The translations under genes and the position numbers were made by a program. The notes beneath the pieces are model-generated. The model did not search any database. It saw nothing but the letters and a program-made list of their open reading frames with translations, and had not been told where the DNA came from. A stretch of DNA of 64,000 nt, taken from assembly GCF_904848625.1 (NCBI RefSeq), contig NZ_CAJHCP010000003.1, positions 62,001-126,000 of the forward strand, in the 5' to 3' direction. The stretch's first letter is position 1. The number at the start of each line of letters is the position of its first letter. This DNA is from Paraburkholderia metrosideri. Its GTDB lineage: Bacteria > Pseudomonadota > Gammaproteobacteria > Burkholderiales > Burkholderiaceae. Positions 38,201 to 47,537 of the stretch are shown here, in pieces.

Positions 38201-39442
38201 TTATGGTGCTGTTGCTGATGGCGGGCTCGTTTCGTTTGCGCTCATCGCTTTGACGAGAGCGGCCTTGCCCTCGATGGCCGCGCCGAGTAACGCGAAGCCC
38301 ACCGGACGTTCGCTTGCAGCATCGCGGCAAACGGCGCGCGCCGCGTGCACCGCGATAGCGTCGCCCGCCTGGTTGCTTGCGTGTTCACCCGCGCGTTCAC
38401 CCGCTTCAATCGTCCATGCGCCTTCACTCGCTGGCGAGACGACCACCGCCGGACTCGCGGGCGTCTTCACCGTCACCGGCATCACGGGGAAAGCGACCCG
38501 CGTGGGTTCGCCAGCGAGAGTACGCGCCAGCGCACGGGCTGCATGCATGATCGGCAACACGTACGGCTGCACTTTGCCGTCGATCGCCGCGCAATCACCG
38601 AGCGCGTAAATATCCGGCTCGCTGGTACGGCACCACGCGTCGGTGCGAATGCCCTGCTCGATGTGCAGACCGGCCGCCGCAGCCAGCGACGTGCGCGGCG
38701 CCAGCCCGATCGCGGACACCACCAGATCGGCATCGATCGGCTCAGCGTCGGCGAAACTCAACCGGTAGCCGTCCGACAAGCGGTCGATCCGCTGCACGCT
38801 GCGTCCTGCGTGAAAGCGAATGCCGCCGTGACCGAGCGCGCGCGCGAAGATTTCGCCCATCTGCTGCGGCAGCAGACGCACTAGCGGGGTGGCCGCAGGA
38901 TCGATCAGATGCACCGCGTAACCGGCGGCCGCCAGATCGTTGGCGAACTCGCAGCCGATCAGCCCCGCCCCCAGAATCGCCACCGAACGGCAACCCGTGA
39001 GCGCCAGCCTGAAGCGCGCGTAGTCGTCGAGGTCGTTAATCGACAGCACGTCGGCCGCGCCGTCGCCCGGTACCTGCAAGCGGCGCGGGTCCGCGCCCGT
39101 TGCGAGCACCAGCTTGCTATAGCCGAGCAACGCATGGTCCACGACCAGCACATGCTGGTCCGGCACGATTCGCTCGACGTTCTGACCCACGCGTATCCAT
39201 GCGCCGAGTTGCGAGGCCATCGCCATCGCGTCGAAAGTGGCCAGCGTGTGCGGCTCTTTCTTCATGGCGAGCGCATTCGATAACATCGGCTTCGAATAAA
39301 AACTGCCGTTGTCGCGGCTGATCATCACGATGGGCACCTGGCTGTCGAGCTTGCGCAGTTCGCGCGCGACGGTATAGCCCGCCATGCCGGTGCCGACGAT
39401 TACGACCGGCTGCGCGCTGTTCTCCTGCTGGGCGGCCGTCAT
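38201..39442 (-). CDS. Rubredoxin-NAD(+) reductase-like FAD enzyme
   Basis: The 413-residue flavoprotein has an FAD-binding start ([19 protein letters not shown]), the rubredoxin-reductase-like [11 protein letters not shown], a second dinucleotide motif for NAD(P)H ([17 protein letters not shown]) and [12 protein letters not shown]. This pattern fits AlkT/RubB-type rubredoxin reductases, which pass electrons from NADH to rubredoxin. The gene overlaps the upstream rubredoxin stop by 4 bases (ATGA). An unusual low-complexity stretch lies near residues 330-375 ([20 protein letters not shown] and beyond), inside the C-terminal domain. Confidence 0.88.
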   Translation of the reverse strand: MTAAQQENSAQPVVIVGTGMAGYTVARELRKLDSQVPIVMISRDNGSFYSKPMLSNALAMKKEPHTLATFDAMAMASQLGAWIRVGQNVERIVPDQHVLVVDHALLGYSKLVLATGADPRRLQVPGDGAADVLSINDLDDYARFRLALTGCRSVAILGAGLIGCEFANDLAAAGYAVHLIDPAATPLVRLLPQQMGEIFARALGHGGIRFHAGRSVQRIDRLSDGYRLSFADAEPIDADLVVSAIGLAPRTSLAAAAGLHIEQGIRTDAWCRTSEPDIYALGDCAAIDGKVQPYVLPIMHAARALARTLAGEPTRVAFPVMPVTVKTPASPAVVVSPASEGAWTIEAGERAGEHASNQAGDAIAVHAARAVCRDAASERPVGFALLGAAIEGKAALVKAMSANETSPPSATAP

Positions 39443-39606
39443 GCGATCACCTGCATATCGAAGTCATGTTTGCCGGTCGCGCAGTCCGGGCACAGCCAGT
39501 CGTCCGGAACATCGTCCCAGCGCGTGCCCGGCGCGATGCCCGCTTCGGGCAGACCCAATGCTTCGTCATAGCGAAAGCCGCAGATCACACATTCCCATAC
39601 TCTCAT
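39439..39606 (-). CDS. Rubredoxin
   Basis: The 55-residue protein has the two iron-binding pairs: CVICGF with Cys6 and Cys9, and CPDC with Cys39 and Cys42. The surrounding [25 protein letters not shown] is classical rubredoxin sequence. It carries single electrons via an Fe(Cys)4 site. A GGAGAG site lies before the ATG. The gene sits between the Rieske oxygenase (28 bases upstream) and its reductase (4-base overlap), so the three are one operon. Confidence 0.95.
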   Translation of the reverse strand: MRVWECVICGFRYDEALGLPEAGIAPGTRWDDVPDDWLCPDCATGKHDFDMQVIA

Positions 39607-39633
39607 CGCATCTCTCCAGAATGGCCGCGCGGG

Positions 39634-40704
39634 TTAGCGCACATACGCCTGGCCGAGTCCGATTTCGGCCAGCGCGCGCCGATAGGCGCCCGACGAACGA
39701 TCCGCGAGAATCGGCGCTTCCGCCGTGCGGTCGATCGGCAAGTCTTCGGGACGCTGCTGCTCGACGATCGCGCGATCTTCCTCGAATACCTGGCGGTTGA
39801 ATGCGTACACGTCGTCAAGCGGGAGATCCTTGTCGAAGTTACGCACGATCGGCACGAACAGACGCGTCTTGCGCGCGGACACCGGGCTCGCGGCGTTGAG
39901 AATCGACAGACGGCCATGGTCGGGAAACTGCACGGTCAGACGCGCAAAGAACGGCACGTCCACCTCGAAATTGCGGCGCCACAAATAGCCCTCGGGCGCG
40001 CGATGCTGCATCGACTTCGGGAAGTTGCTGACCGTGCTCACATACTCCGCGCGCATGCCGCGGTCGCGCCGCTCGACCGAATATTGCGGGACCACCGGGT
40101 TGTGCCGGTCCGCGAAACTGTCGTGGTGAATCCACGCGAAATGCGCGACGTCGATGAACCCTTCGGTCTGACGTCCGGCCGATGCGTTGATATCGATCGA
40201 CGGCGGCAGGATCTGCTGGAACTCGGGGTCGTCCCAGTGAGAAAAGCTGGGCAACGCTTCGGTGCCGCCGCCGAGCGAAACCCACACGAGCCCGTAGGCT
40301 TCCTGCGTCGCGTAAGTGACGAGATGCAGGCGCGCGGGGATCGGGCCGCCCGTTTGCGACGGAATGTGTTTGCACTTGCCGTCGTTGCCGTAGGCCAGCC
40401 CGTGATACGGACACACGATATTGCCCTGCTCGACCCACCCCTGACTCAGCGGCGCGCCGCGATGCGGACAGATGTCGCGCGCGCTCACCAGTTGACCGTT
40501 CGAGCGGAAGACGACGAGCGGCTCATCGAGCAGTGTCACGCTGATGGGTCGATCGGCGACGTCGGCGGCAAACGCGACCGGATGCCAGTAGCGGCTGAGA
40601 ATCTCCCAGTCGTGGCTTTCGAACGTGCAATGGCGGGGTAATGCGGGGGAGCGTTGAAAAGTCAGCGGCGCGGTGGCGGTGGCGGATGCCGTGGCGGAAC
40701 TCAT
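39634..40704 (-). CDS. Rieske non-heme iron oxygenase, large subunit
   Basis: The 356-residue protein has an N-terminal Rieske [2Fe-2S] domain with Cys79-x-His81 and Cys98-x2-His101 (CPHRG, CPYHG), and a catalytic domain with the mononuclear-iron motif DVAHFAWIH (Asp185, His188, His193). The size and single-subunit look resemble VanA/PaO-type oxygenases. The ATG at 40704 has GGAG at good distance and is preferred over ATG 40740. The substrate is unknown. The co-operonic rubredoxin and rubredoxin reductase suggest the electron supply, an unusual arrangement because most Rieske oxygenases use a [2Fe-2S] ferredoxin or flavin reductase. Confidence 0.92.
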   Translation of the reverse strand: MSSATASATATAPLTFQRSPALPRHCTFESHDWEILSRYWHPVAFAADVADRPISVTLLDEPLVVFRSNGQLVSARDICPHRGAPLSQGWVEQGNIVCPYHGLAYGNDGKCKHIPSQTGGPIPARLHLVTYATQEAYGLVWVSLGGGTEALPSFSHWDDPEFQQILPPSIDINASAGRQTEGFIDVAHFAWIHHDSFADRHNPVVPQYSVERRDRGMRAEYVSTVSNFPKSMQHRAPEGYLWRRNFEVDVPFFARLTVQFPDHGRLSILNAASPVSARKTRLFVPIVRNFDKDLPLDDVYAFNRQVFEEDRAIVEQQRPEDLPIDRTAEAPILADRSSGAYRRALAEIGLGQAYVR

Positions 40705-40941
40705 GCGTGTCTCCAGAACCTGTGGGTTGGTCGCGCTCATGGGGTGGGCCGAGCGCGTGGAGAAACGATAACGGGATGAGGTCCGCCGACCCATCCCCTG
40801 AACTGCATCTAGTCTATGTACGAACGCGCATGGGGCGCGTGGCTGGCGCATGGCCGGTGCGTTGCCATGCGCTGCAGGCGTTGCCCGGGGGCTCGACGGG
40901 AACGCCCTTCAGGACGCCCCTATGACGCTCCGATGAAGCCG

Positions 40942-41454
40942 TTACGCCGCCGACGCACCGCGCGGCAACGCCGCTTCGATGAACACCGCGCACAGCGCTT
41001 GCATGCCCTTCGCGTCTTCGTCGTCGAATCGTGCGACGACCGGGCTGTCCACGTCCCATACGCCGATCAGCGTGCCGTCCGGCGCGACGAGCGGCACGAC
41101 GATTTCGGATTGCGATGCGGAATCGCACGCGATATGGCCCGGAAACTCGTGCACGTCACGGACGACCTGGGTCTGCCGGGTTTGCGCGGCGGTACCGCAC
41201 ACACCCTTGCCGAGCGGGATACGCACACAAGCGGGCTTGCCCTGAAACGGGCCGACGACCAGTTCGCGGCCATCGTGGAAATAAAAACCGGCCCAGTTCA
41301 GCTCGCTCAGCGAATGGAACACGAACGCGGAGAAGTTCGCGGCGTTGGCGATCCAGTCGGTTTCGCCGGCAAGCAGCGAGCGCGCCTGAGCGACCAGTTC
41401 TTCGTAGTGCGCGGCTTTGGGCAGAGGCGATGCGGAGGAGGAAACTTCGAACAT
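40942..41454 (-). CDS. msrC: Free methionine-(R)-sulfoxide reductase
   Basis: This GAF-domain enzyme (fRMsr) reduces free Met-R-sulfoxide and repairs oxidative damage to the free amino-acid pool. The 170-residue protein has the three family Cys residues at 76, 86 and 110 in GKPACVRIPLGKGVCGTAA and FPGHIACDSASQSEIVVPL, followed by GVWDVDSP. The ATG at 41454 gives the family length; a frame open to 41547 adds a hydrophobic stretch that is probably not translated. Confidence 0.9.
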   Translation of the reverse strand: MFEVSSSASPLPKAAHYEELVAQARSLLAGETDWIANAANFSAFVFHSLSELNWAGFYFHDGRELVVGPFQGKPACVRIPLGKGVCGTAAQTRQTQVVRDVHEFPGHIACDSASQSEIVVPLVAPDGTLIGVWDVDSPVVARFDDEDAKGMQALCAVFIEAALPRGASAA

Positions 41455-41645
41455 GACGGTGTCCGTGATGAAAGCGGAAAGAGGAACAGCGAGGCTGTGC
41501 AGTTTAAAGCAAGCGACGGTTTCGTTCATCAGATCGAAACCGCGCATGCTGCCCTCATTTCTGCGGCAGACGTCAGTTGCGCCTGCGTTGCCTGAGCGCC
41601 GTCAGCGCTGCAACGGATTGCACCGCCGCTGCGGCCCCTGCCAAC

Positions 41646-42068
41646 TCAGTCGACCCCGATGATCACGCTCGACGCCTTGAAAATCGCCGTCGCAGGCTTG
41701 CCGTTCGCCAGTCCCAGGCGCTCAACGCTCTCGTTTGTGATGATCGCCGCGATCTGGGCGGCGCCTGCGCCGATCGTCACCTCGGCATTCACCGCACCCT
41801 TGGTGACCGCCGACACCGTCCCGGCAATGCAATTGCGCGCCGATACCTGATGCGCCGCCACATCGACCATCACGATGACCGACGACGCCTTGACCAGCGC
41901 AAAGGCTTTCTTGCCCGCCGCGAGTCCGAGCGACGTCGCGCTGCCGTGCGTAATGATCGCGACGATCTCGAGGCCGTCCTGAGTGCGTAGCGTGACTTCG
42001 TCGTTCACGGCGCCGTGTTTGACTTCGGTGACTTCGCCGACGAATTGATTGCGGGCGCTGGTTTGCAT
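41646..42068 (-). CDS. Molbindin-like protein with two TOBE/Mop domains
   Basis: The 140-residue protein consists of two homologous Mop domains of about 68 residues: SARNQFVGEVTEVKHGAVND and SARNCIAGTVSAVTKGAVNA mark the starts, and KASSVIVMVD / KASSVIIGVD the ends. Such di-domain proteins (ModG-like) assemble into hexamer-like shells that bind molybdate and buffer it in the cytoplasm. AGGAG lies before the ATG at 42068. No molybdate transporter gene is visible in the window. Confidence 0.9.
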   Translation of the reverse strand: MQTSARNQFVGEVTEVKHGAVNDEVTLRTQDGLEIVAIITHGSATSLGLAAGKKAFALVKASSVIVMVDVAAHQVSARNCIAGTVSAVTKGAVNAEVTIGAGAAQIAAIITNESVERLGLANGKPATAIFKASSVIIGVD

Positions 42069-42283
42069 GGTGTGCTCTCCTGGTTGATTCCGGTTGAACT
42101 GGCTGGGGCACGGGCGAGCCGCGGTCAGCCGTTGAGATGTGAGGCGGCCGTAGTTAGTCACAAGCGCGTCCGCCAGTGTCTGACGTACCGCGTGTCGCAA
42201 CCGCGCTGAAAAATCGGACAACCCCGAATGAAACCACATAAACGTTGTAGCGATATGCTCATAGCGCGGCGTCCGTACAACAC

Positions 42284-44023
42284 ATGGCCGGCTCGCTGGA
42301 CCGTATCATCGTGCCTCCTGACCCATCCACTGCGTCGAACCTCATGCCCGTTGCCGCCCTGTCCCGCCGCGTTGCCACATCTTTCGCGGTGTCTGTGTCG
42401 TCCGTGTCAGCCGCTGTGTCGTGGCCGAACCTCTGCCGCGCCGCCGCGCTGTGCGCCGCGATCGCGACACTCTCCGCGTGCGGCAACCCGGCGCCGGCTC
42501 GCGACGCGCACGTAGCGCCCGACACCGTCACGCTATTTCCGATCGCGGCTTACGACCAGAACGTCGATCACTGGCTCGATCCCGACAGCCCGGACTACGA
42601 CCGCCCCTTCCTGAGTCCCGCAGACCAGCAGGCGCACTTCAGCGCGCTCTACGCACGCTATTTCGGCACCGGCACGAACGCGCCGTCGCCGTGGAATGCC
42701 GCCTATGTGACGATGCGCGTCTATCGTCAGCAGGGCGCGGATATTGCCGCGTTGCAGCAGCGGCGCCTCGACCGTTTCGACAACGCCGGCAAAAGCGGCG
42801 CTGCCGTGGGCTACGGCGAAAATTTCCGTGCGCATGACAAAGCGTGGATCGACGCCATCGCGCAAAACATGAATGTCGGACAGTTCACGCAGAACACGCT
42901 TTACCAGCCCGAACGGCGCGCCGTCGCGGCCAGCAATCTGATGGTGCGTGAACTGCCGACCACCGACCCAGCGTTCTACGACCACCACCTGGCCGGCGAA
43001 GGCTACCCGTTCGACAATCTGCAGATTTCGGCCGTGCGGCCCGGCACGCCGTTGTATGTACTGGGCAGCAGCACCGACGGCGCGTGGTTTTACGTGCAGA
43101 CGCCCGATGTGCAGGGCTGGGTACGCAGCGACGGCGTCGCAATGGCGGACGAGCGCTTCATCGACACATGGCGTGCGGCGACAGCCCGCTCGCTCGGTGC
43201 CGTCACGGTCGCGTCGGCGCCGGTGCGCGACAGCCACGGCGTGTTCCGCTTCGACGCCCCCGCCGGGACCCTGTTGCCGCTGTCTGCCGCCCGCAGCGAC
43301 ACGCAGCCGCGCGTGGCTAACGCCCCCGCCAACCCAGGCACCCGCGCGTCAGCCGACAACCCCGCCAGCAACGCCGACCTCCGTGCCGCGCGCACCGTTC
43401 TCATTCCCGCTCGCGATGTCGACGGCCATGCGCTCCTCCGCACCGCGACGCTGAACGACACGCAGATCGCGCCGCTGCCGCTCGCCGCCACGCCGCGCCA
43501 TCTGGCCATGCTGATGAAGGCGCTGATCGGCCGTCCGTATGGCTGGGGCAATAGCGGCCTCTACAACGATTGTTCGTCGGAACTGCAAAGCATCTTCGCC
43601 GTATTCGGCGTGTGGCTGCCGCGTCATTCGTCGACCCAGATGAACGCCGGCAGCATGACCGATCTCTCTGCGTCGACGCCCGCCCAACGGCTCGACTATC
43701 TGGCCCGGCACGGCGTGCCGCTGCGCACGCTGATCTACATCGGCGGCCATGTGATGCTGTATATCGGCAACACGACGCGTAACGGCGTCGCGGTTCCCGT
43801 CGTCTATCAGGATGTGTGGGGCTTGCGGCCGGCCGATAACAGCCGGCGCGCGGTGATCGGCGGCTCGGTGATCCTGCCGCTTTTCGAACACATTCCCGAA
43901 GACGCCACGCTGCAGTCGCTGGCGGCTACGCCGACCTTCCAGATCAGCATCCTCGGCACGCCGGACGGCGCGCCGACGCCGCCCGCCGCCGCGCCATCCG
44001 ATGAGGACAATCCGGCGGGTTGA
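42284..44023 (+). CDS. Lipoprotein with SH3b and NlpC/P60-type hydrolase domains
   Basis: The 579-residue protein has an N-terminal hydrophobic segment ending in the lipobox LSAC, then about 350 residues with SH3-like parts (YVLGSSTDGAWFYVQTPDVQGWVRSD). A C-terminal NlpC/P60-type domain follows, with catalytic Cys in YGWGNSGLYNDCSSELQSIF and His in IYIGGHVMLYIG. It resembles SH3-containing cell-wall peptidases (YkfC type) and should cut peptidoglycan peptides at the membrane. The start at 42284 leaves a long region before the lipobox; 42344 is another possible start. A Pro/Ala/Asn-rich linker lies at about 345-375. Confidence 0.85.
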   Translation: MAGSLDRIIVPPDPSTASNLMPVAALSRRVATSFAVSVSSVSAAVSWPNLCRAAALCAAIATLSACGNPAPARDAHVAPDTVTLFPIAAYDQNVDHWLDPDSPDYDRPFLSPADQQAHFSALYARYFGTGTNAPSPWNAAYVTMRVYRQQGADIAALQQRRLDRFDNAGKSGAAVGYGENFRAHDKAWIDAIAQNMNVGQFTQNTLYQPERRAVAASNLMVRELPTTDPAFYDHHLAGEGYPFDNLQISAVRPGTPLYVLGSSTDGAWFYVQTPDVQGWVRSDGVAMADERFIDTWRAATARSLGAVTVASAPVRDSHGVFRFDAPAGTLLPLSAARSDTQPRVANAPANPGTRASADNPASNADLRAARTVLIPARDVDGHALLRTATLNDTQIAPLPLAATPRHLAMLMKALIGRPYGWGNSGLYNDCSSELQSIFAVFGVWLPRHSSTQMNAGSMTDLSASTPAQRLDYLARHGVPLRTLIYIGGHVMLYIGNTTRNGVAVPVVYQDVWGLRPADNSRRAVIGGSVILPLFEHIPEDATLQSLAATPTFQISILGTPDGAPTPPAAAPSDEDNPAG

Positions 44024-44205
44024 AGCTGGCCGGCCCGTGCGGCGAAGACGAATCGCTGGCCGAAAATATTTTTTCCGGAGTGTCGATTCAACGGTCATGG
44101 GGTCGTCGTAATGTGGAAGGCCTGGTTCGACTGGCCGGTTTTGGCTTACCAGGTTCCCGCAGCCGGCCTTTCAACTTACGAATCTGCTACCAAGGAGTCG
44201 CCGTC

Positions 44206-44673
44206 ATGACCAGCCCCGCTGTCAAACCGATCCCGGACGGGATGCATTCGCTCACACCGTATCTGATCTGCGCCAACGCGGCGGAGGCCATCGCGTTCTA
44301 CACGAAAGCCTTCAACGCCGTCGAACAGTTCCGTCTGCCCGGTCCGGATGGCAAGGTCATGCACGCGTGCCTGAAAATCGGCGACTCGATGCTGATGCTG
44401 ACCGACGAATGGCCGGAGCATCAGATGGCCGGGCCGAATACGCTGAACGGCACGCCGGTCACCATCCACCACTATGTGCAAGACGTCGATGCGAGTTTCA
44501 AACAGGCCGTCGAGGCGGGCGCAACCGTCACGCTGCCCGTCACCGACATGTTCTGGGGCGACCGCTACGGACAGCTGAAAGATCCGTTCGGCCATCGCTG
44601 GTCGCTTGCCACGCACACGCGCGATATGAGTGCGGACGACATCCAGCAGGCGATGGCTTCGGCGATGAAATAA
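44206..44673 (+). CDS. VOC-family protein (PhnB/glyoxalase-like) A
   Basis: The 155-residue protein starts at ATG 44206 behind CAAGGAG. It has the PhnB-like vicinal-oxygen-chelate pattern: LTPYLICANAAEAIAFYTKAF, MHACLKIGDSMLMLTDEW, VTIHHYVQDVDASFKQAVEAG, and DRYGQLKDPFGHRWSLATH. Function is not assigned; the fold suits small-molecule modification or antibiotic resistance. It is followed 44 bases later by a second VOC gene. Confidence 0.88.
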   Translation: MTSPAVKPIPDGMHSLTPYLICANAAEAIAFYTKAFNAVEQFRLPGPDGKVMHACLKIGDSMLMLTDEWPEHQMAGPNTLNGTPVTIHHYVQDVDASFKQAVEAGATVTLPVTDMFWGDRYGQLKDPFGHRWSLATHTRDMSADDIQQAMASAMK

Positions 44674-44717
44674 CACGCGCCCCCGGCGCCCATGCGCCGG
44701 TTGGCAGGAGAAACGTC

Positions 44718-45194
44718 ATGCAGAAAATTGCACCGTGCCTGTGGTTCGACGGCAATGCGGAAGAAGCCGCCCACTTCTATACGTCCGTGTTTGCCGATTC
44801 CCGCATCGCCACCGTGATGCATTACACCGATGCCGGTCCCGGGCCTGAGGGCAAGGTGCTGGCCATCACGTTCGAGATCGAGGGTCAGGAATTCATGGCG
44901 TTGAACGGCGGTCCGCAATTTCCGTTCACACCGGCCATTTCGCTGTTCGTGCATTGCAGTTCGCAACAGGAGGTGGATCGCTACTGGACGAAGCTCATTG
45001 AAGGTGGCGGTTCGCCGTGGCAATGCGGCTGGCTGAAGGACCGCTTCGGGGTCTCGTGGCAGATCGTCCCCGACGCGCTCGGCGACATGCTGCGAGACCC
45101 GGACAAAGCGAAAGCGAGCCGCGTGATGGCGGCAATGATGAAGATGGTCAAGCTCGATGTCGCGCAACTGGAGCAAGCGTATCGCGGCGGGTGA
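44718..45194 (+). CDS. VOC-family protein (PhnB-like) B
   Basis: The 158-residue protein begins MQKIAPCLWFDGNAEEAAHF and continues with TFEIEGQEFMALNGGPQFPF, SLFVHCSSQQEVDRYWTKLI and GWLKDRFGVSWQIVPDAL. This pattern occurs in the group annotated as PhnB-like or 3-demethylubiquinone methyltransferase-like VOC proteins. CAGGAG precedes the ATG. It is distinct in sequence from the upstream VOC gene, so the pair is not a recent duplication. Confidence 0.88.
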   Translation: MQKIAPCLWFDGNAEEAAHFYTSVFADSRIATVMHYTDAGPGPEGKVLAITFEIEGQEFMALNGGPQFPFTPAISLFVHCSSQQEVDRYWTKLIEGGGSPWQCGWLKDRFGVSWQIVPDALGDMLRDPDKAKASRVMAAMMKMVKLDVAQLEQAYRGG

Positions 45195-45307
45195 GTTGTA
45201 CACGCGTCGTGCATGAGCTGGCGCGGCCACGTCATCGCCAACTTTGATAGGATCGGTGTCGACCATCTTCGACCTACACACGATCCATCCGCGGCGGGAC
45301 ATCAACG

Positions 45308-46516
45308 GTGCGAGTCAACCATCACGCTTTCTTCTGCTCGCTGTTTGTCGCGCGTCTTGCCGACCAGATCCTGCTATTTCTCGTCCCGCTCGTCGTGTTC
45401 CAGACGACCCGCCAGGTCTCGTGGTCAGGCCTCGCGTTCTTCATCGAAACGCTGCCGCGTTATCTGGTGTTCCCCTTCTTCGGCGCCTTATGTGACCGCA
45501 TCTCGCCACTCAGGCTGATGCGGGTCAGTCAGACCGTGCGCGCGCTGGTGTGCTTCGGCGGGATGCTCGCGTACGCGCTGGTTGGCGGTATCGGCTGGCT
45601 GATCGCGTTGTCGGCGCTCTGCGGCGTGCTGACGAGCCAAGGGTTGGTCGCACGCGAAGTCATGCTGCCGCAAATCTTCAGCACCCAACAATTCCAGCGT
45701 GTGCTCGCGTATTCGCAACTGGCCGACCAGTTGGGCTTCGTTCTCGGCCCGATGCTGGCCGCATTGCTGCTGGGTCTGTGGCACTGGCAATGGGTCGTTG
45801 CTGCAACCGGCGTGCTGTTTCTTTCGGCGGATGGCGCGCTGTTACTGTGGCAACGCACGAGCGGCTTCAACTCGAACAGACCGCCACCCGGTCCCACGGG
45901 GCACTGGAGTCTGCCGTTGCGCATCGCGTTGCGCCACGTCGCGTTGCTGCCCGGCCTTAAGAAAGTCGTCTTGCTGGCGGCTGCCGAAAACCTGGTCATC
46001 GGCGTGACGCTCGCCACGTCCGCAGCAATGGTCACGGGCTTGCACGCGCAATCCAACCGCTACTACGCCGTCTTGCAGACGGCGGGCGCCGTCACCACGG
46101 TCCTGATTCTGTTGACGATCGCGCGCGCCGCGTGGCCCGCCCGCACGCTCGGCCGCGTCGCGTTCGTGTCGATCTGCGTGGGCGGTGTGATCGCCGGGGC
46201 AAGTGCGGCGCCGTGGGGTTATGCGCTCGGCTTTCTGCTGATCGTCGGCTTCGACAAGATGTTCAACGTCTACATTCGCAGCGCGCGTCAGCGGATCATT
46301 CCGCCGCAGGATTTCGGCAAGACGACAGGGGTAGTGATCCTGCTGAATAACCTGACGCAGCCGCTCGCCGGCCTGCTGGTCACGCTCTTTCCTGCGCGCA
46401 CGCAAACCGGCCCGTTGATCGTGGGACTGTCGCTCGCGATGGGCGGCATCGGCGTCGCGGTGACGATCGGCTCGGTGCTGTTGCGGCGCAGGCGCGCAGT
46501 CGCGCTCGGCGACTGA
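45308..46516 (+). CDS. MFS transporter
   Basis: The 402-residue membrane protein has about twelve hydrophobic segments and an MFS A-like loop (FFGALCDRISPLRLMRVSQT) between TM2 and TM3. It begins with a GTG at 45308. The pattern fits the family of small-molecule exporters (MFS_3 type, as in siderophore exporters). The substrate cannot be inferred. The next gene is about 480 bases away across AT-rich DNA. Confidence 0.86.
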   Translation: MRVNHHAFFCSLFVARLADQILLFLVPLVVFQTTRQVSWSGLAFFIETLPRYLVFPFFGALCDRISPLRLMRVSQTVRALVCFGGMLAYALVGGIGWLIALSALCGVLTSQGLVAREVMLPQIFSTQQFQRVLAYSQLADQLGFVLGPMLAALLLGLWHWQWVVAATGVLFLSADGALLLWQRTSGFNSNRPPPGPTGHWSLPLRIALRHVALLPGLKKVVLLAAAENLVIGVTLATSAAMVTGLHAQSNRYYAVLQTAGAVTTVLILLTIARAAWPARTLGRVAFVSICVGGVIAGASAAPWGYALGFLLIVGFDKMFNVYIRSARQRIIPPQDFGKTTGVVILLNNLTQPLAGLLVTLFPARTQTGPLIVGLSLAMGGIGVAVTIGSVLLRRRRAVALGD

Positions 46517-46995
46517 TGGCCTCTGTTTTATCTGTAGGCCTTCGTTAAAAGCTGCGAACTGCGCCAGTCGCCGGGCAAACGCCTTTTTCATCATTTCGAA
46601 CCGGGCTATTCCGCACTTTAATTAATTATTCTGATCGCATATTTAGCCATTAATTACTCAATCAGGAAATTTATGCACATCATACCGATTAGAAAAATTT
46701 ACCTCCAATCAGGCATTCCCACTCACCCTGAATTAAGAAATATTTACGTCAACGCTTGATGATATACGCATCAAACCTCCCATCCACCAAGGCATTCAGC
46801 ATCAATTACCCACGCAATAATTTGTATGAACAAGAAAGTGTGTGTAGACTGATTTTCAGCAATTGCAATAGCACCAATCACAATTCAATTATCCAGCATG
46901 ATAATTCCATGTAATTGAGCGTGCGTTATAGCGACTCGATTTGACATGAACATGCAATGGAAGCGGTGTTCCGTGACCCTGAGAGAGGTTGCACA
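46517..46995. other. 479-base AT-rich region before the pilus operon
   Basis: From about 46590 to 46960 the DNA is strikingly AT-rich compared with the rest of the window, with many AATTAATT- and ATTTAC-like stretches. No ORF is convincing. A TTGACA lies at about 46942, but a matching -10 is not obvious. Such AT-rich tracts upstream of surface-structure operons often bind H-NS-like silencers; here that is inference. Confidence 0.6.
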
Positions 46996-47520
46996 ATGAA
47001 ACGAAAATTGCTGTCATCCGGCCTGATCGTCGCGTTGATGTTCGGCTTGCCTTTGCAACTCGCGCGCGCCGCGGTGTATTCAAACGGCACCGCCACCGCG
47101 ACCTTCACCGTCACGCTCACGCTCAACGCCAACTGCTCGATCGCCGCCACGCCGCTGAGCTTCGGCAGCAACGGCGTGCTGACCAGCGCGCTCAACCAGC
47201 AAACCACCGTCTCGGTCACCTGCACCAACACCACGCCCTACAACGTCGGGCTCGACGCCGGCACGGTTACCGGCTCGTCGGTGACCAACCGGCTGATGGC
47301 GGGCACGGCCACCGGCAACACCGGCACGACCGTGGGCTTCGAGCTCTATCAGGACGCCGGTCACACCGTGTTGTGGGGCAACACGCAAGGCACCAACACG
47401 GTCAGCGGCACGGGCAGCGGCTCGGCGCAACCGCTCGTCGTGTACGGCCAGGTGCCGGCGCAAACCACCCCGAAGCCTGACACCTACCAGACCACCGTCA
47501 CCGCCACGGTCTACTTTTGA
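46996..47520 (+). CDS. SCPU-domain major pilin (Csu-type)
   Basis: The 174-residue exported protein has a signal peptide (MKRKLLSSGLIVALMFGLPL..., cleaved near ARA-AV) and a spore-coat-U/SCPU domain: VTLTLNANCSIAATPLSFGS, TVSVTCTNTTPYNVGLDAG, NRLMAGTA, and the C-terminal TYQTTVTATVYF. It is the first gene of an archaic (Csu-like) chaperone-usher operon and by position the main subunit, as CsuA/B. A GAGAGAGG site precedes the ATG. Its two Cys residues fit a disulfide. Confidence 0.9.
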   Translation: MKRKLLSSGLIVALMFGLPLQLARAAVYSNGTATATFTVTLTLNANCSIAATPLSFGSNGVLTSALNQQTTVSVTCTNTTPYNVGLDAGTVTGSSVTNRLMAGTATGNTGTTVGFELYQDAGHTVLWGNTQGTNTVSGTGSGSAQPLVVYGQVPAQTTPKPDTYQTTVTATVYF

Positions 47521-47537
47521 CGGGCCGCGCGAGCGCC

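Noticed and set aside
46942..46970. TTGACA as the pilus operon promoter
   Set aside because: No acceptable -10 at 16-18 bases; kept only as a remark.
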